Shown here: positions 8,676 through 16,588 of the stretch, piece by piece
Position numbering within the stretch: position 1 is the stretch's first letter
How the letters are laid out: every line of letters starts with the position of its first letter
Assembly (NCBI RefSeq): GCF_049310925.1
Contig: NZ_JBMERP010000027.1
Coordinates: 1 to 47,417 of the forward strand
DNA length: 47,417 bases
Source of the DNA: Virgibacillus_F sp049310925
GTDB lineage: Bacteria; Bacillota; Bacilli; Bacillales; Amphibacillaceae
Reading direction: 5' to 3'
Notes under the pieces: generated by a model
The model's database searches: none
The model's input: the letters and a program-made list of their open reading frames with translations, nothing else
Told to the model about the DNA's origin: nothing
Translations under genes and position numbers: made by a program

Positions 8676-8706
8676 AGTTTACCATTAACGTTGACGTCAA
8701 GTGCAA
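8676..8706 (-). promoter_or_regulatory. MerR-type promoter with 19-bp spacer and palindromic operator
   Basis: On the minus strand: -35 TTGCAC (8701-8706), a 19-bp spacer (8682-8700), then -10 TAAACT (8676-8681). The spacer holds the near-palindrome TTGACGTCAACGTTAA. An overlong 19-bp spacer filled by a dyad is the hallmark of MerR-controlled promoters. It resembles the operators of MerR-type regulators of fatty-acid and branched-chain acyl-CoA catabolism. It precedes the MerR stump by 37 nt. Confidence 0.6.
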
Positions 8707-8851
8707 CCAGTAATTGAAATTCTGCGTTAACCTGCCCTATTATGAGCTCACACCTCTATTTGATTATCCAGGTCTACCCGTGAAGCAGTTTTTTAACTTT
8801 TACAAGCCGATCTAATTAAAATTACAACCGTAAGTAGTGGTATACAAGCTA
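8707..8851. other. Non-coding, no feature recognised
   Basis: About 145 nt between the MerR-type promoter and the terminator of the small genes. No reading frame with a ribosome site and no clear repeat were seen on either strand. Confidence 0.4.
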
Positions 8852-8884
8852 AAGAAAGAAGCCACTCCCTATTTGGAAGTGACT
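8852..8884 (-). terminator. Terminator after the YjcZ-like genes
   Basis: Stem AGTCACTTCC / GGGAGTGGCT (10 bp with G-T pairs, 5-nt loop) at 8860-8884, followed on the minus strand by a T-rich stretch TTCTTTCTTT. The U-tract is interrupted, so it may be a weak terminator. It starts 19 nt after the stop of the 39-aa gene. Confidence 0.6.
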
Positions 8885-8902
8885 CTTCGTCTAATTATTT
8901 TT

Positions 8903-9022
8903 TTAATAACCACCATCACCTGTTGGATAGTTATTGCCTATGATTACGAGTAACACAAACAACACAACAAGTAAGATAAATCCATTTTGCCCCCCTTGAG
9001 GGTAGCCGTATGCAAAGCCCAT
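8903..9022 (-). CDS. YjcZ-like tiny sporulation-type membrane protein, 39 aa
   Basis: 39 aa: a short Gly/Tyr-rich head (MGFAYGYPQGG), one membrane helix (FILLVVLFVLLVIIG) and a polar tail ending GDGGY. This matches the YjcZ family of very small single-span proteins typical of endospore formers, several of which are spore-associated; the function is not established. The ribosome site AAGGAGGTGA, 7 nt before the ATG, is near perfect, which makes translation very likely. It lies 66 nt downstream of a paralogue and before a terminator, so the two form a small operon. Confidence 0.82.
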   Translation of the reverse strand: MGFAYGYPQGGQNGFILLVVLFVLLVIIGNNYPTGDGGY

Positions 9023-9088
9023 GATTTAGTCACCTCCTTATAACCAGAAATTCAGATCTCAACTGTTCAGAGTTTAACCCCATCCTTG

Positions 9089-9184
9089 TTAACCTGTTGG
9101 ATAATTGTTACCAACAATTACAAGCAGGACGAATAATACAACTAACAGGATGAAGCCATCATTACCCCAAGAACCGTAACTCAT
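9089..9184 (-). CDS. YjcZ-like tiny sporulation-type membrane protein, 31 aa
   Basis: 31 aa: MSYGSWGNDG head, then the helix FILLVVLFVLLVIVG and the tail NNYPTG. The helix and the NNYPTG motif are almost identical to the 39-aa neighbour, so the pair arose by tandem duplication. Ribosome site AAGGGGGG lies 7 nt upstream of the ATG. Assigned to the YjcZ-like family of small spore-former proteins; no biochemical role can be inferred. Confidence 0.8.
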   Translation of the reverse strand: MSYGSWGNDGFILLVVLFVLLVIVGNNYPTG

Positions 9185-9435
9185 ATGAAATCCCCCCTTT
9201 AATTTACATGTAATAGGAATTACCAAATTTATTGGTGAATTACCAAAGAATAAGATGACCAACAAAGTAAACTAGCGTAAAAACCAATATTATAGTTATT
9301 CACCTTTTCATGGTTTACATTTAATGTATGTATGTTTTTTAAAACTGGATAGGTAAGTCACCCGGTTTACAGAAAAAAATTTAGACTTTTATTATTCAAG
9401 GCTTATTTGGCATTAAGATTCTCTAAATGTTTCCA
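9185..9435. other. Promoter region of the YjcZ-like pair
   Basis: About 250 nt without a gene between topB's terminator and the YjcZ-like genes. The segment is AT-rich, and no sigma-A promoter of good quality was seen on the minus strand. TGAATA-N17-TACGCTA near 9277-9306 (minus strand) loosely resembles a sigma-G/sigma-E type promoter, but two or more positions deviate. Confidence 0.3.
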
Positions 9436-9467
9436 TTAAAAAAGATCCCCCGTATCACCAGGGGATC
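9436..9467 (-). terminator. topB terminator
   Basis: Stem GATCCCC / GGGGGATC with a 9-nt loop followed by six T on the minus strand, beginning 12 nt after the topB stop. Confidence 0.88.
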
Positions 9468-9478
9468 AAATTTCCTTG

Positions 9479-11650
9479 TTATTTTTTTAACTTAGCCAAA
9501 GCATCTGCTAAGGCATTATTTTTAAAATCATCATCTTGTTTGTTTAAATACTTATTGACTTCACCTTTTGAAACTTTATGTTTCTTCTCCTGTTGCTTAC
9601 GTTTATTAAATGCTGAAAGTTTTTCACGATGCCCACATTTGCAGGTAAACGTCTGCCCTTCGCCTTCTCCACGTAATTCTAAACGTTTATGACAATTAGG
9701 ACACCTTGCATTCGTTCGTTTCGCTATGTTTTTTTTACTCCCACAGGAGCGATCCTGGCACACAAGCATTTTGCCATTTTTGTTATCAATTTCCAGCATC
9801 AACTTGCCACATTCAGGACACTTTGTACCCGTCATATTATCATGCTTGAACGTTTCTTCACTACCTTTAATTTCCTGTACAATTTCTTTCGTGTAGCCCT
9901 TCATTTCAGAGATAAATGCATCTTTTTTAAGTTTGCCATCCGCAATTAATCCAAGCTTCTGTTCCCATTCAGCGGTAAGCGCTGGTGAACGTAGATCTTC
10001 TGGAACAAGTTCTAGTAATTGCTTTCCCTTTGATGTTAAAAACAAATGTTTCCCTTTTTTATCCATGTATTGGCCATTGAAAAGCTTTTCAATGATATCA
10101 GCTCGAGTTGCAACAGTACCAAGCCCACCAGTTTTTGTCAGACTGCCTGCCAAATGCTTCTCATCCGAGCTCATAAACCGCGCTGGGTTTTCCATTGCTT
10201 GGAGAAGTCCACCCTCGGTAAAACGTTCAGGTGGTTTTGTCTCACCATTTGTTATGGACACCTTTAGTTTATCGAACGTATCACCCTTTGCTAATTTGGG
10301 TAGTGTTTGATCTCCCTTATCATCTTCATCATCAATTCTGTTGTCATAAATTTCTTTCCATCCTACTTTAGTTACTCGCTTCCCTTTTGCAGTGAACCGC
10401 TCATCATCAATTTTAGCTTCTATAGAAGTTTGCTCATACTCATGTGGATCTGATAAAACTGCAAGAAATCTTTTCACAACTAAATCGTATATTTTTCTTT
10501 CTTTATCGTTCAAATCGTCTAAAACAATCGATTCTTCAGTTGGAATGATTGCATGGTGATCTGATACTTTGGAATTGTCAACGACAGACTTTGAAAGCTT
10601 CAGCTCCCGTTTTAAAACTTTGCCGGCAAATCGAGCATATTGGTCTACTCCACAAGCTCTTACACGGTCTTTTAAAGTTGGAACAATATCAGTAGAAATG
10701 ACCCGTGAATCAGTTCTTGGATAAGTTAAAGCTTTATGCTGCTCATATAACTTTTGCATAATCGACAGTGTTTGTTTACCAGAATAATTAAAAATACGGT
10801 TAGCATCACGTTGAAGTTCTGTTAAATCATACAGTTGTGCGGCATATGTCTTTTTATGTGCTTTATCAACTGATGTAATGGTCGCGTTCTTATTCTTCAT
10901 TTTTTGTGAAATCGCTTCTGCTTTATCTTTAGCAAATGTACGGTTATTATTTTTATCGTCCACCCATGTTAATTTCAAACCCTTTTCTGTAACCGCCTGG
11001 ACACCATAAAATTTCTGAGGTTTGAATGCTTTAATTTCATTCTCCCGTGCTGCTATCATGGCAAGTGTTGGTGTCTGTACACGGCCACCAGAAAGCTGGG
11101 CATTGTGTTTAGTCGTCAACGCCCTAGTTGCATTTAAACCAACGTACCAGTCAGCTTCAGAGCGAGCGACAGCCGCATCATACAAATTTAAATAGCGCTC
11201 ACCAGGTTTCAATTGCTTGAATCCATCTTTGATAGCTTTGTCGGTTACAGATGAAATCCACAACCTTTTAACAGGTTTTTTAACGTGAGCCTTCTCCAAA
11301 ATCCATCTTGCAACAAGCTCACCCTCACGCCCCGCATCTGTAGCAATGACAATATCACGTACGTCGTTACGATTAAGCTGTGTTTTTATAGCATTAAACT
11401 GTTTACCAGTTTTTTTCATTACCACTAATTTCAAGTTTGGCGGCAGCATCGGTAAATCATCAAGCTTCCATGTTTTATACTTATCATCATAAATTTCCGG
11501 ATCTGCAAGCGTAACTAAATGACCCAGCGCCCATGTAACAATGTATGAAGACCCTTCTATATAACCATTTCCTTTTTTAGTACAATTAAGGACACGTGCA
11601 ATATCACGCCCGACGGATGGTTTTTCCGCTAGTACAACTGTTTTACTCAT
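9479..11650 (-). CDS. topB: DNA topoisomerase III
   Basis: 723 aa, full length for a Bacillus-type type-IA topoisomerase. The N-terminal Toprim domain shows VLAEKPSVGRDIA (Glu9) and ATDAGREGEL (Asp105, Glu109). The catalytic tyrosine is Tyr310 in LTYPRTDSR, which makes the transient 5'-phosphotyrosyl link. The C-terminus has paired zinc-binding cysteines (CPECGKLM, CQDRSCG, CPNCHKRL, CKCG). It decatenates and relaxes negatively supercoiled DNA, acting in recombination and fork resolution. Monocistronic with its own terminator. The AGAAGGG ribosome site is about 10 nt upstream of the ATG. Confidence 0.96.
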   Translation of the reverse strand: MSKTVVLAEKPSVGRDIARVLNCTKKGNGYIEGSSYIVTWALGHLVTLADPEIYDDKYKTWKLDDLPMLPPNLKLVVMKKTGKQFNAIKTQLNRNDVRDIVIATDAGREGELVARWILEKAHVKKPVKRLWISSVTDKAIKDGFKQLKPGERYLNLYDAAVARSEADWYVGLNATRALTTKHNAQLSGGRVQTPTLAMIAARENEIKAFKPQKFYGVQAVTEKGLKLTWVDDKNNNRTFAKDKAEAISQKMKNKNATITSVDKAHKKTYAAQLYDLTELQRDANRIFNYSGKQTLSIMQKLYEQHKALTYPRTDSRVISTDIVPTLKDRVRACGVDQYARFAGKVLKRELKLSKSVVDNSKVSDHHAIIPTEESIVLDDLNDKERKIYDLVVKRFLAVLSDPHEYEQTSIEAKIDDERFTAKGKRVTKVGWKEIYDNRIDDEDDKGDQTLPKLAKGDTFDKLKVSITNGETKPPERFTEGGLLQAMENPARFMSSDEKHLAGSLTKTGGLGTVATRADIIEKLFNGQYMDKKGKHLFLTSKGKQLLELVPEDLRSPALTAEWEQKLGLIADGKLKKDAFISEMKGYTKEIVQEIKGSEETFKHDNMTGTKCPECGKLMLEIDNKNGKMLVCQDRSCGSKKNIAKRTNARCPNCHKRLELRGEGEGQTFTCKCGHREKLSAFNKRKQQEKKHKVSKGEVNKYLNKQDDDFKNNALADALAKLKK

Positions 11651-11756
11651 ATAAAAAAATCCCTTCTATATTAAATAACCTTCTACCAGTTTATCATAAT
11701 TGTTCAATTTCAACTGTCATCAAAGCTAGACTACTGATCAGATTTAAGTTTACCGA

Positions 11757-11795
11757 AAGAAAAAAACTAACCATTTTAATTTAAAAAGGTTAGTT
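11757..11795 (-). terminator. Terminator of the hemerythrin gene, including its stop codon
   Basis: Stem AACTAACC / GGTTAGTT (11788-11795 and 11765-11772) with a T-run on the minus strand. The TAA stop of the gene at 11790-11792 lies inside the upstream arm. Confidence 0.85.
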
Positions 11796-12266
11796 GGAAT
11801 CCAAATAATTAACATGTAGATAAGCTGATAGTTCTTTTAGTTTCTCTTCTGGCAGGGCTTCTTCAATCATAGGAAAAATAACACGTTCCTCTTTCCTAAC
11901 ATGAGTTTCAAGCAGGACACCAAGCTCCTGCAATAATTCTACGGAAGCACTTTCCATGTTCGTAACCGCGTTAATCATCGATCGGATTTTCACATGTTCC
12001 AGCAGCATCTGCGAGATTTCCGGTTGTTCTTCTATCTTCGTATACTGGGCGTATGCTGGCAACAAAATTTCTTCTTCTTCTCTGAAATGCTCTTGTCCCC
12101 CGTCTTTCCAAAATTGCTTTAAGCTTGTTGTCGTTTCCTCAAGCGAAAGCTTACTTTTCTCTGTACCTACTTGCTTCAACCTAAGTGCTATAACCAATGC
12201 ATGATAGTGATGATGCGATAAGGGGTAAAGAGATTCATGTCTTTTTATACCCGTTTTTTTCGTCAA
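11790..12266 (-). CDS. Hemerythrin-domain (HHE) protein
   Basis: 158 aa, a single hemerythrin/HHE four-helix domain. The di-iron ligand pattern is visible as SHHHYHAL (about 17-24), HFREEEEILLP (about 60-70), LLEHVKIR (about 88-95) and THVRKEERVIFP (about 118-129). Such proteins bind O2 or NO, or protect and repair iron centres under nitrosative stress. The gene lies next to, and in the same direction as, hmp, with about 130 nt between, so a shared role in NO/O2 response is plausible. Start is TTG at 12266 with GGAGG 9 nt upstream. Has its own terminator. Confidence 0.85.
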   Translation of the reverse strand: MTKKTGIKRHESLYPLSHHHYHALVIALRLKQVGTEKSKLSLEETTTSLKQFWKDGGQEHFREEEEILLPAYAQYTKIEEQPEISQMLLEHVKIRSMINAVTNMESASVELLQELGVLLETHVRKEERVIFPMIEEALPEEKLKELSAYLHVNYLDSN

Positions 12267-12395
12267 TGCTCTAACCTCCTCGCTTGAATACCTTAATAAG
12301 TCTTTCCTTATTTTAACATATTATTTCTTTACTATAATCCACTACTGCTTAGTAAATTATATACCTAACTAAATGAATCAGAATTGTGCATGATT

Positions 12396-13637
12396 CTAAC
12401 CAGTAATGCTTGAGCTAGGTCCAAAAAATTCATAATTAATATCACTATCTACGACTTGATTATCTGATAACAACTGATAAACTGCTCGCATAAACGGCGT
12501 GGGCCCACAGAAATAGAATGACGCATCGAATGTTGGTAAAATAGATATTAACCACTCAGCATCTATGTATCCTTCTTTATCATAGTTTTTCATTAGCTTA
12601 TCTTCATTTGTTGGGCGATCATAAATGAAATAGGATGAAACCTGACTATATCTTTCAGTAATATCATTTACTGTGTCACGCATGGCATGAACAGAACTTG
12701 ATTGTGCAGCATGGATAAAAAAAACTTCCCGTTCGGGTTGTTGTTTCACAACCGTTTCCAGCATACTAATCATCGGAGTAAGCCCAACCCCACCACTCAT
12801 CAATACTAGAGGACGTTCGTCAGTTTGATCTAATACAAAATCACCAGAAGGTGCACTAATAGGAAGAATACCGCCAACTTCTAAATTGTTATGCAAGAAA
12901 TTAGAAACAATACCTGCTGGCAAATGTTCGAAAGCATCTTCGCGTTTTACACTGATTCGGTAATATCCCTCGTCAGGTGCAGCAGATAAACTATATTGAC
13001 GCAAATGTGCATGTGATTCTCCTTTAATTTCGGCTCTAACAGTAATATATTGACCCGGTTGATAGGAAGGAAATGGGTTGTTATCTGCTGGCTCTAAGTA
13101 GAAGGATGTGATAACATCGCTCTCCTTTACTTTTTTTATCAATTTGAAATTACGGAAGTCTGTCCAACCACCTGTAGTATTTACCAATTCTTTGTACATA
13201 TCTTTTTCTAAGTCAATAAATACAGATGCAATTACGCCATATGCTTTTTTCCAAGCTCCTAACACATCTTCATTTGCTGCATCACCTAATACCTCTTTCA
13301 TCGCTAGCAATAAGTATTTCCCTACTATTGGGTAGTGCTCGGGCTTTATATTTAAACTCTTGTGTTTTTGAGCAATTTGTTTTATTTGTGGAAGAATCAT
13401 TTCCAATTGATCAATATGATAAGCCGCTTTATAAACAGTTGCTGCAAGAGCTTTTGATTGATCTCCTTTTCGTTGGTTAGTTTGGTTAAATATATTTTTT
13501 AATTCTGGATGATTTTCAAACATGCGTTGATAGAACGTCTTAGTTATTTGTGTTCCATGTTCTTCTAAAACAGGCACAGTTGCTTTAATAGTATCGATTG
13601 TTTTCTGGTCTAAACCTGTTTTTGTCTCTGTATTCAA
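12396..13637 (-). CDS. hmp: Flavohemoprotein, nitric oxide dioxygenase
   Basis: 413 aa. The N-terminal globin domain (1-145) has the B10 tyrosine Tyr36, distal Gln60 and proximal haem ligand His92 in AQKHKSL, the E. coli Hmp set shifted by 7. The FAD domain shows RQYSLS, and the NAD domain shows GVGLTPMIS and YFCGPTPFM. It converts NO and O2 to nitrate using NAD(P)H in the cytoplasm. The start is TTG at 13637 with AGGAGTG 7 nt upstream. It is divergent from nsrR, and a strong NsrR palindrome lies 26 nt upstream of the start, so it should be induced by NO. Confidence 0.96.
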   Translation of the reverse strand: MNTETKTGLDQKTIDTIKATVPVLEEHGTQITKTFYQRMFENHPELKNIFNQTNQRKGDQSKALAATVYKAAYHIDQLEMILPQIKQIAQKHKSLNIKPEHYPIVGKYLLLAMKEVLGDAANEDVLGAWKKAYGVIASVFIDLEKDMYKELVNTTGGWTDFRNFKLIKKVKESDVITSFYLEPADNNPFPSYQPGQYITVRAEIKGESHAHLRQYSLSAAPDEGYYRISVKREDAFEHLPAGIVSNFLHNNLEVGGILPISAPSGDFVLDQTDERPLVLMSGGVGLTPMISMLETVVKQQPEREVFFIHAAQSSSVHAMRDTVNDITERYSQVSSYFIYDRPTNEDKLMKNYDKEGYIDAEWLISILPTFDASFYFCGPTPFMRAVYQLLSDNQVVDSDINYEFFGPSSSITG

Positions 13638-13662
13638 AATTTAACACTCCTAGTTTATAATT

Positions 13663-13687
13663 AAACATGTATTCTATATACATGTTT
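13663..13687. promoter_or_regulatory. NsrR operator between hmp and nsrR
   Basis: Perfect dyad AAACATGTA-N7-TACATGTTT. Its central 23 bp follow the 11-1-11 NsrR consensus (AAgATGcATTt-n-aAATgCATcTT) at most conserved positions. It sits 26 nt upstream of the hmp start, where a bound repressor would block the promoter. The nsrR gene is divergent and starts at 13777. Confidence 0.75.
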
Positions 13688-13776
13688 TAGCACAATTAAA
13701 GCATAACACTTTTTAATAGAATAAACAGCGGGATTGCTGTTACAATTTTGTTAACAATTCTGAGGGAGACTTTTAG

Positions 13777-14214
13777 ATGCAATTAAAAAAATATACAGAT
13801 TATGCTTTACGAGTTTTAATTTATTCAGGTATGAAAAACGAGGGTCAACTCGCTAAAATAAGCGAGATCTCAGATGCGTTTTTAATATCACAAAATCACT
13901 TAAGAAAAGTTGTATTTGAGTTAAATAAAAAGGGATACCTGGAAACTGTTCAAGGACGTAACGGTGGAATCAGATTGGCAAAATTACCAGAGGAAATGAA
14001 CGTAGGGGAAATCGTGCGTCAGTTCGAGGATGATTTTATGATTCTGGAATGTTTTGATCAATCTAAAAATCAATGTGTCATTTCACCAGCATGTAAATTA
14101 AAGAATGCCTTAAGTGAAGCTGTAGAGGCTTTCTTACACGTTCTGGATGACTACACAATAAAGGATTTAATTTCAAATGAGGGACAACTTAAAAAGTTAA
14201 TGGGAATTGACTAA
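13777..14214 (+). CDS. nsrR: NsrR, Rrf2-family Fe-S nitric-oxide sensor repressor
   Basis: 145 aa, the standard Rrf2 length. An N-terminal winged helix (SQNHLRKVVFELNKKG at about 38-53) is followed by the cluster-binding loop. Cys92, Cys100 and Cys106 together with Asp8 match the [4Fe-4S] ligands of Bacillus subtilis NsrR position for position. NO destroys the cluster and relieves repression. The ATG follows GAGGGAGA by 9 nt. Placed divergently from hmp with an NsrR-type dyad in the spacer. Confidence 0.95.
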   Translation: MQLKKYTDYALRVLIYSGMKNEGQLAKISEISDAFLISQNHLRKVVFELNKKGYLETVQGRNGGIRLAKLPEEMNVGEIVRQFEDDFMILECFDQSKNQCVISPACKLKNALSEAVEAFLHVLDDYTIKDLISNEGQLKKLMGID

Positions 14215-14254
14215 TGACTATATTCTATATTTCAATTAGTTCTTTTTAAAATAG

Positions 14255-14670
14255 GCTCTTTGCGTAAATTTTGCTGCTCTTTAACTTCGCATTTGATAGA
14301 AAATGCGAAGTAACTAAAAATCATGTTCCATGCTCAACAACCGCTGCGGAGAAATCACTACGCGCACCTTAGGGCTTGAGCTGAGCCTCCACGATCGCCA
14401 AAACCGCTCACTGTGGGGTCTCAACACTTCGTTTTCCCATATCAGTCTTCGTCTTTTTCCTTCGCTAACGTGATGAATAGCACTTTATAGTTCATTCACT
14501 ATTACGATAGTTGCTTGGAGCGAAGGACCGTTGACTCCTGCGGGAACAGCACAAGTCTGAAGACCCCGCAGAGTGGTTTTCTCGAGGAGGCTGAGGCCGT
14601 GCCCGCGGAAAACAACTCAGCGCATACGTCGCAGTTTATACACATTGTGTCATAAACAATAATCTTTTAG
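14255..14670. repeat. MITE-like intergenic repeat, copy B
   Basis: About 415 bp filling most of the gap between nsrR and ytaF. It begins TAGGCTCTTTGCG and continues TTAACTTCGCATTTGATAG, matching the left end of copy C. It ends TACGTCGCAGTTTATACA, matching the right end of copies A and D. Inside are GACTCCTGCGGGAACAGC, TCTGAAGACCCCGCAGAG and GAGGAGGCTGAGGCC. No ribosome-site-supported gene is present. Confidence 0.75.
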
Positions 14671-14701
14671 CTTTAAAATTAAAAACCCATTCAGACATTT
14701 T

Positions 14702-14730
14702 CTCACATTTCATGCGATAACCCATACAAT
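14702..14730 (+). promoter_or_regulatory. Candidate sigma-E promoter of ytaF
   Basis: CTCACATT (14702-14709), 13-nt spacer, CATACAAT (14723-14730). The -10 is an exact match to the mother-cell sigma-E consensus CATACAHT, and the -35 matches the GTCATATT-type block at six of eight positions. It ends 31 nt upstream of the ytaF start. A sporulation promoter fits the gene's known family. Confidence 0.5.
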
Positions 14731-14761
14731 GTTTAAAACATATATAAAGGAATGATATAAA

Positions 14762-15397
14762 ATGTTTTTTTACTTTGGATTATTTCTTCTGGTTATAGCA
14801 GTTAGTTTGGATGGTTTTGGTGTTGGGATTACGTATGGTTTGAGGAAAATTCGTGTGCCGGCTTTAGCGTTAACAATCATAATGCTTTGTTCTGGAATCA
14901 TTGTCTTAATTTCGATGACTATCGGAACATATCTTAGTAAGTTTGTTGATCCAGAAATTGCTGAGGGGTTTGGTGGTTCAATTTTAATTGCTATTGGTTT
15001 TTACTGTCTAGTAAATGCTGCGCGTTCCAAAATTAGCGATCGGACCTTTAAAAAGAATCAAAATAAATTACTTGAGGCAAGTAATATAGAAAAGTACAAA
15101 AGTGTTCTCAGTAAACCACAGCATGCGGATTTAGACCAGTCGGGTTCTATATCTGGAGTTGAAGCTCTATTATTGGGTTCCGCTCTAGCTCTTGATGCGT
15201 TTGGAGCAGGAATAGGGGCTGCAATGTTGGGATACTCACCAGTTATTACTGCTTCATTAATAGGCGTAATGAGTGGTTTATTTGTGTATTGTGGTATTAA
15301 TGCAGGTATTTTGATAGCTAACAATACTTCCATCAATAGAATAACATTATTGCCACCGTTATTTTTAATAGCACTTGGTATATCGAATATTTTATAA
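14762..15397 (+). CDS. ytaF: Sporulation membrane protein YtaF (MntP-like fold)
   Basis: 211 aa with six membrane segments in two three-helix repeats: SLDGFGVGITYGLRKIRVP in the first half and ALDAFGAGIGAAMLGYSP in the second. This internal duplication with a conserved Asp in each half (LDGFG / LDAFG) is the YtaF/MntP arrangement; the MntP family exports Mn2+. Between the halves is a polar loop ending DLDQSGSISGVEALLLG. The role in sporulation is not biochemically defined. AAAGGAATG provides the ribosome site, and a candidate sigma-E promoter lies just upstream. Confidence 0.88.
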   Translation: MFFYFGLFLLVIAVSLDGFGVGITYGLRKIRVPALALTIIMLCSGIIVLISMTIGTYLSKFVDPEIAEGFGGSILIAIGFYCLVNAARSKISDRTFKKNQNKLLEASNIEKYKSVLSKPQHADLDQSGSISGVEALLLGSALALDAFGAGIGAAMLGYSPVITASLIGVMSGLFVYCGINAGILIANNTSINRITLLPPLFLIALGISNIL

Positions 15398-15479
15398 TTC
15401 AGGTCTGAGTTGAGTTTGTGGGAGTTGGGTGGTTTTCGATCGGGTATGAGTGTTTCTCGATTGAATTTTTAAAAAGATA

Positions 15480-15568
15480 TTAGAAAACTTGGCTTATCGC
15501 CAGGGCTTAATGGCAAAAGCCTTATTTGTACTGATGCAGTAAGAAAGGATTTATACTTTCTTACCTGC
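15480..15568. repeat. Two-hairpin intergenic repeat, copy b
   Basis: Starts TTAGAAAACTTGGCTTATCGCC and ends GTAAGAAAG-GATTTATA-CTTTCTTACCTGC. The first hairpin is weakened here (CTTGGC...GCCAGG); the second is a perfect 9-bp stem. Closest relative is the copy at 21417-21490. Confidence 0.7.
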
Positions 15569-15572
15569 AAAT

Positions 15573-15614
15573 AAAACATCCAGCTGCTATTATCTAAGCA
15601 ACAGGATGTTTTTT
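15573..15614. terminator. Bidirectional terminator between ytaF and the ZIP gene
   Basis: AAAACATCC ... GGATGTTTTTT with an inner AGCA/TGCT pairing. A-rich on one side and T-rich on the other, it can end both the rightward ytaF transcript and the leftward ZIP-transporter transcript, whose stop is 11 nt away. Confidence 0.75.
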
Positions 15615-15624
15615 GTTATTCAAG

Positions 15625-16440
15625 TTACCCAAGGGCTACATCTAAGATCATCATAATAGTAAAGCCCACCATTAATGTTAATGATGCCAAATCCTTGTTA
15701 CCCTCTTCGTGAGAGCTTGGGATTACTTCCTCAACCACTACAAAGATCATTGCCCCAGCTGCAAAACTTAACGCATAAGGCAGCATTGGTTCCACAAATG
15801 TAACGGCAAGCACACCAATCACAGCTGCAATCGGTTCAACTAAACCAGAAAGCTGACCATACATAAAGCTTTTTTTACGTGACATGCCATCTCGTCTCAA
15901 TGGCATCGCAACTGCAACACCTTCTGGGAAGTTTTGAATTCCAATTCCAATTGCAAGTGCCACAGCGCCAGCAATTGTGGCTGTTTCAAACCCTGCTGCA
16001 ACAGCACCAAACGCCACCCCCACTGCAAGACCCTCTGGAATATTGTGTAGCGTGATTGCGAGTACTAGCAAGGTACTACGCTTTTTCTTTTTGGGATTTA
16101 TTCCTTCCGCACTATCCATCTTTTCACCAGGATGTAAATGGGGTAATACCTTATCCACACCCCACAAGAAAAGTCCACCTAGCATAAAACCTACTGCAGC
16201 AGGTATCCAATTTGGTACTGGTCCATCCTCTGCCATCTGCAATGCAGGCGAAAGCAATGACCAAAAGCTTGCTGCAATCATAACACCGCCCGCGAAACCG
16301 AGCATACTGTCCAGAAACTTCTGGTTCATATTTTTCTGGGTAAAAACAAGTGCCGCCCCAAGTGCCGTCATTCCCCAAGTGAACAACGTTGCCAGTAAGG
16401 CTAAAACAAGGGGATCGAGTGTTTCCATGTAATCAAACAT
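15625..16440 (-). CDS. ZIP-family divalent metal transporter
   Basis: 271 aa with about eight membrane segments, typical of GufA/ZupT-type bacterial ZIP carriers. The two metal-site motifs are present: HNIPEG at 132-137 in helix 4 and NFPEG at 170-174 in helix 5. A His-containing loop (LPHLHPGEK, about 99-107) lies between helices 3 and 4. It would import zinc or a similar divalent ion across the cytoplasmic membrane; the metal cannot be chosen from sequence. No Zur-type dyad was noticed upstream. GGAG lies 9 nt before the ATG. Confidence 0.92.
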   Translation of the reverse strand: MFDYMETLDPLVLALLATLFTWGMTALGAALVFTQKNMNQKFLDSMLGFAGGVMIAASFWSLLSPALQMAEDGPVPNWIPAAVGFMLGGLFLWGVDKVLPHLHPGEKMDSAEGINPKKKKRSTLLVLAITLHNIPEGLAVGVAFGAVAAGFETATIAGAVALAIGIGIQNFPEGVAVAMPLRRDGMSRKKSFMYGQLSGLVEPIAAVIGVLAVTFVEPMLPYALSFAAGAMIFVVVEEVIPSSHEEGNKDLASLTLMVGFTIMMILDVALG

Positions 16441-16588
16441 TGTTCATCCGCTCCATTTTCCCTGGAAAACATTACACCCATATGAGTGGTTTGGTTCTCC
16501 TCTTACCTAGTTAGTAGTTGTTTGCAAAAAGACTACTGTTCACCTGGAATATAAATTTTGCATTCAGTAAACAATAAGATAAATTTTT

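Noticed and set aside
13708..13740. Second NsrR operator before nsrR
   Set aside because: AACAGC-N6-GCTGTT is a dyad but does not fit the NsrR consensus, so it was not annotated.
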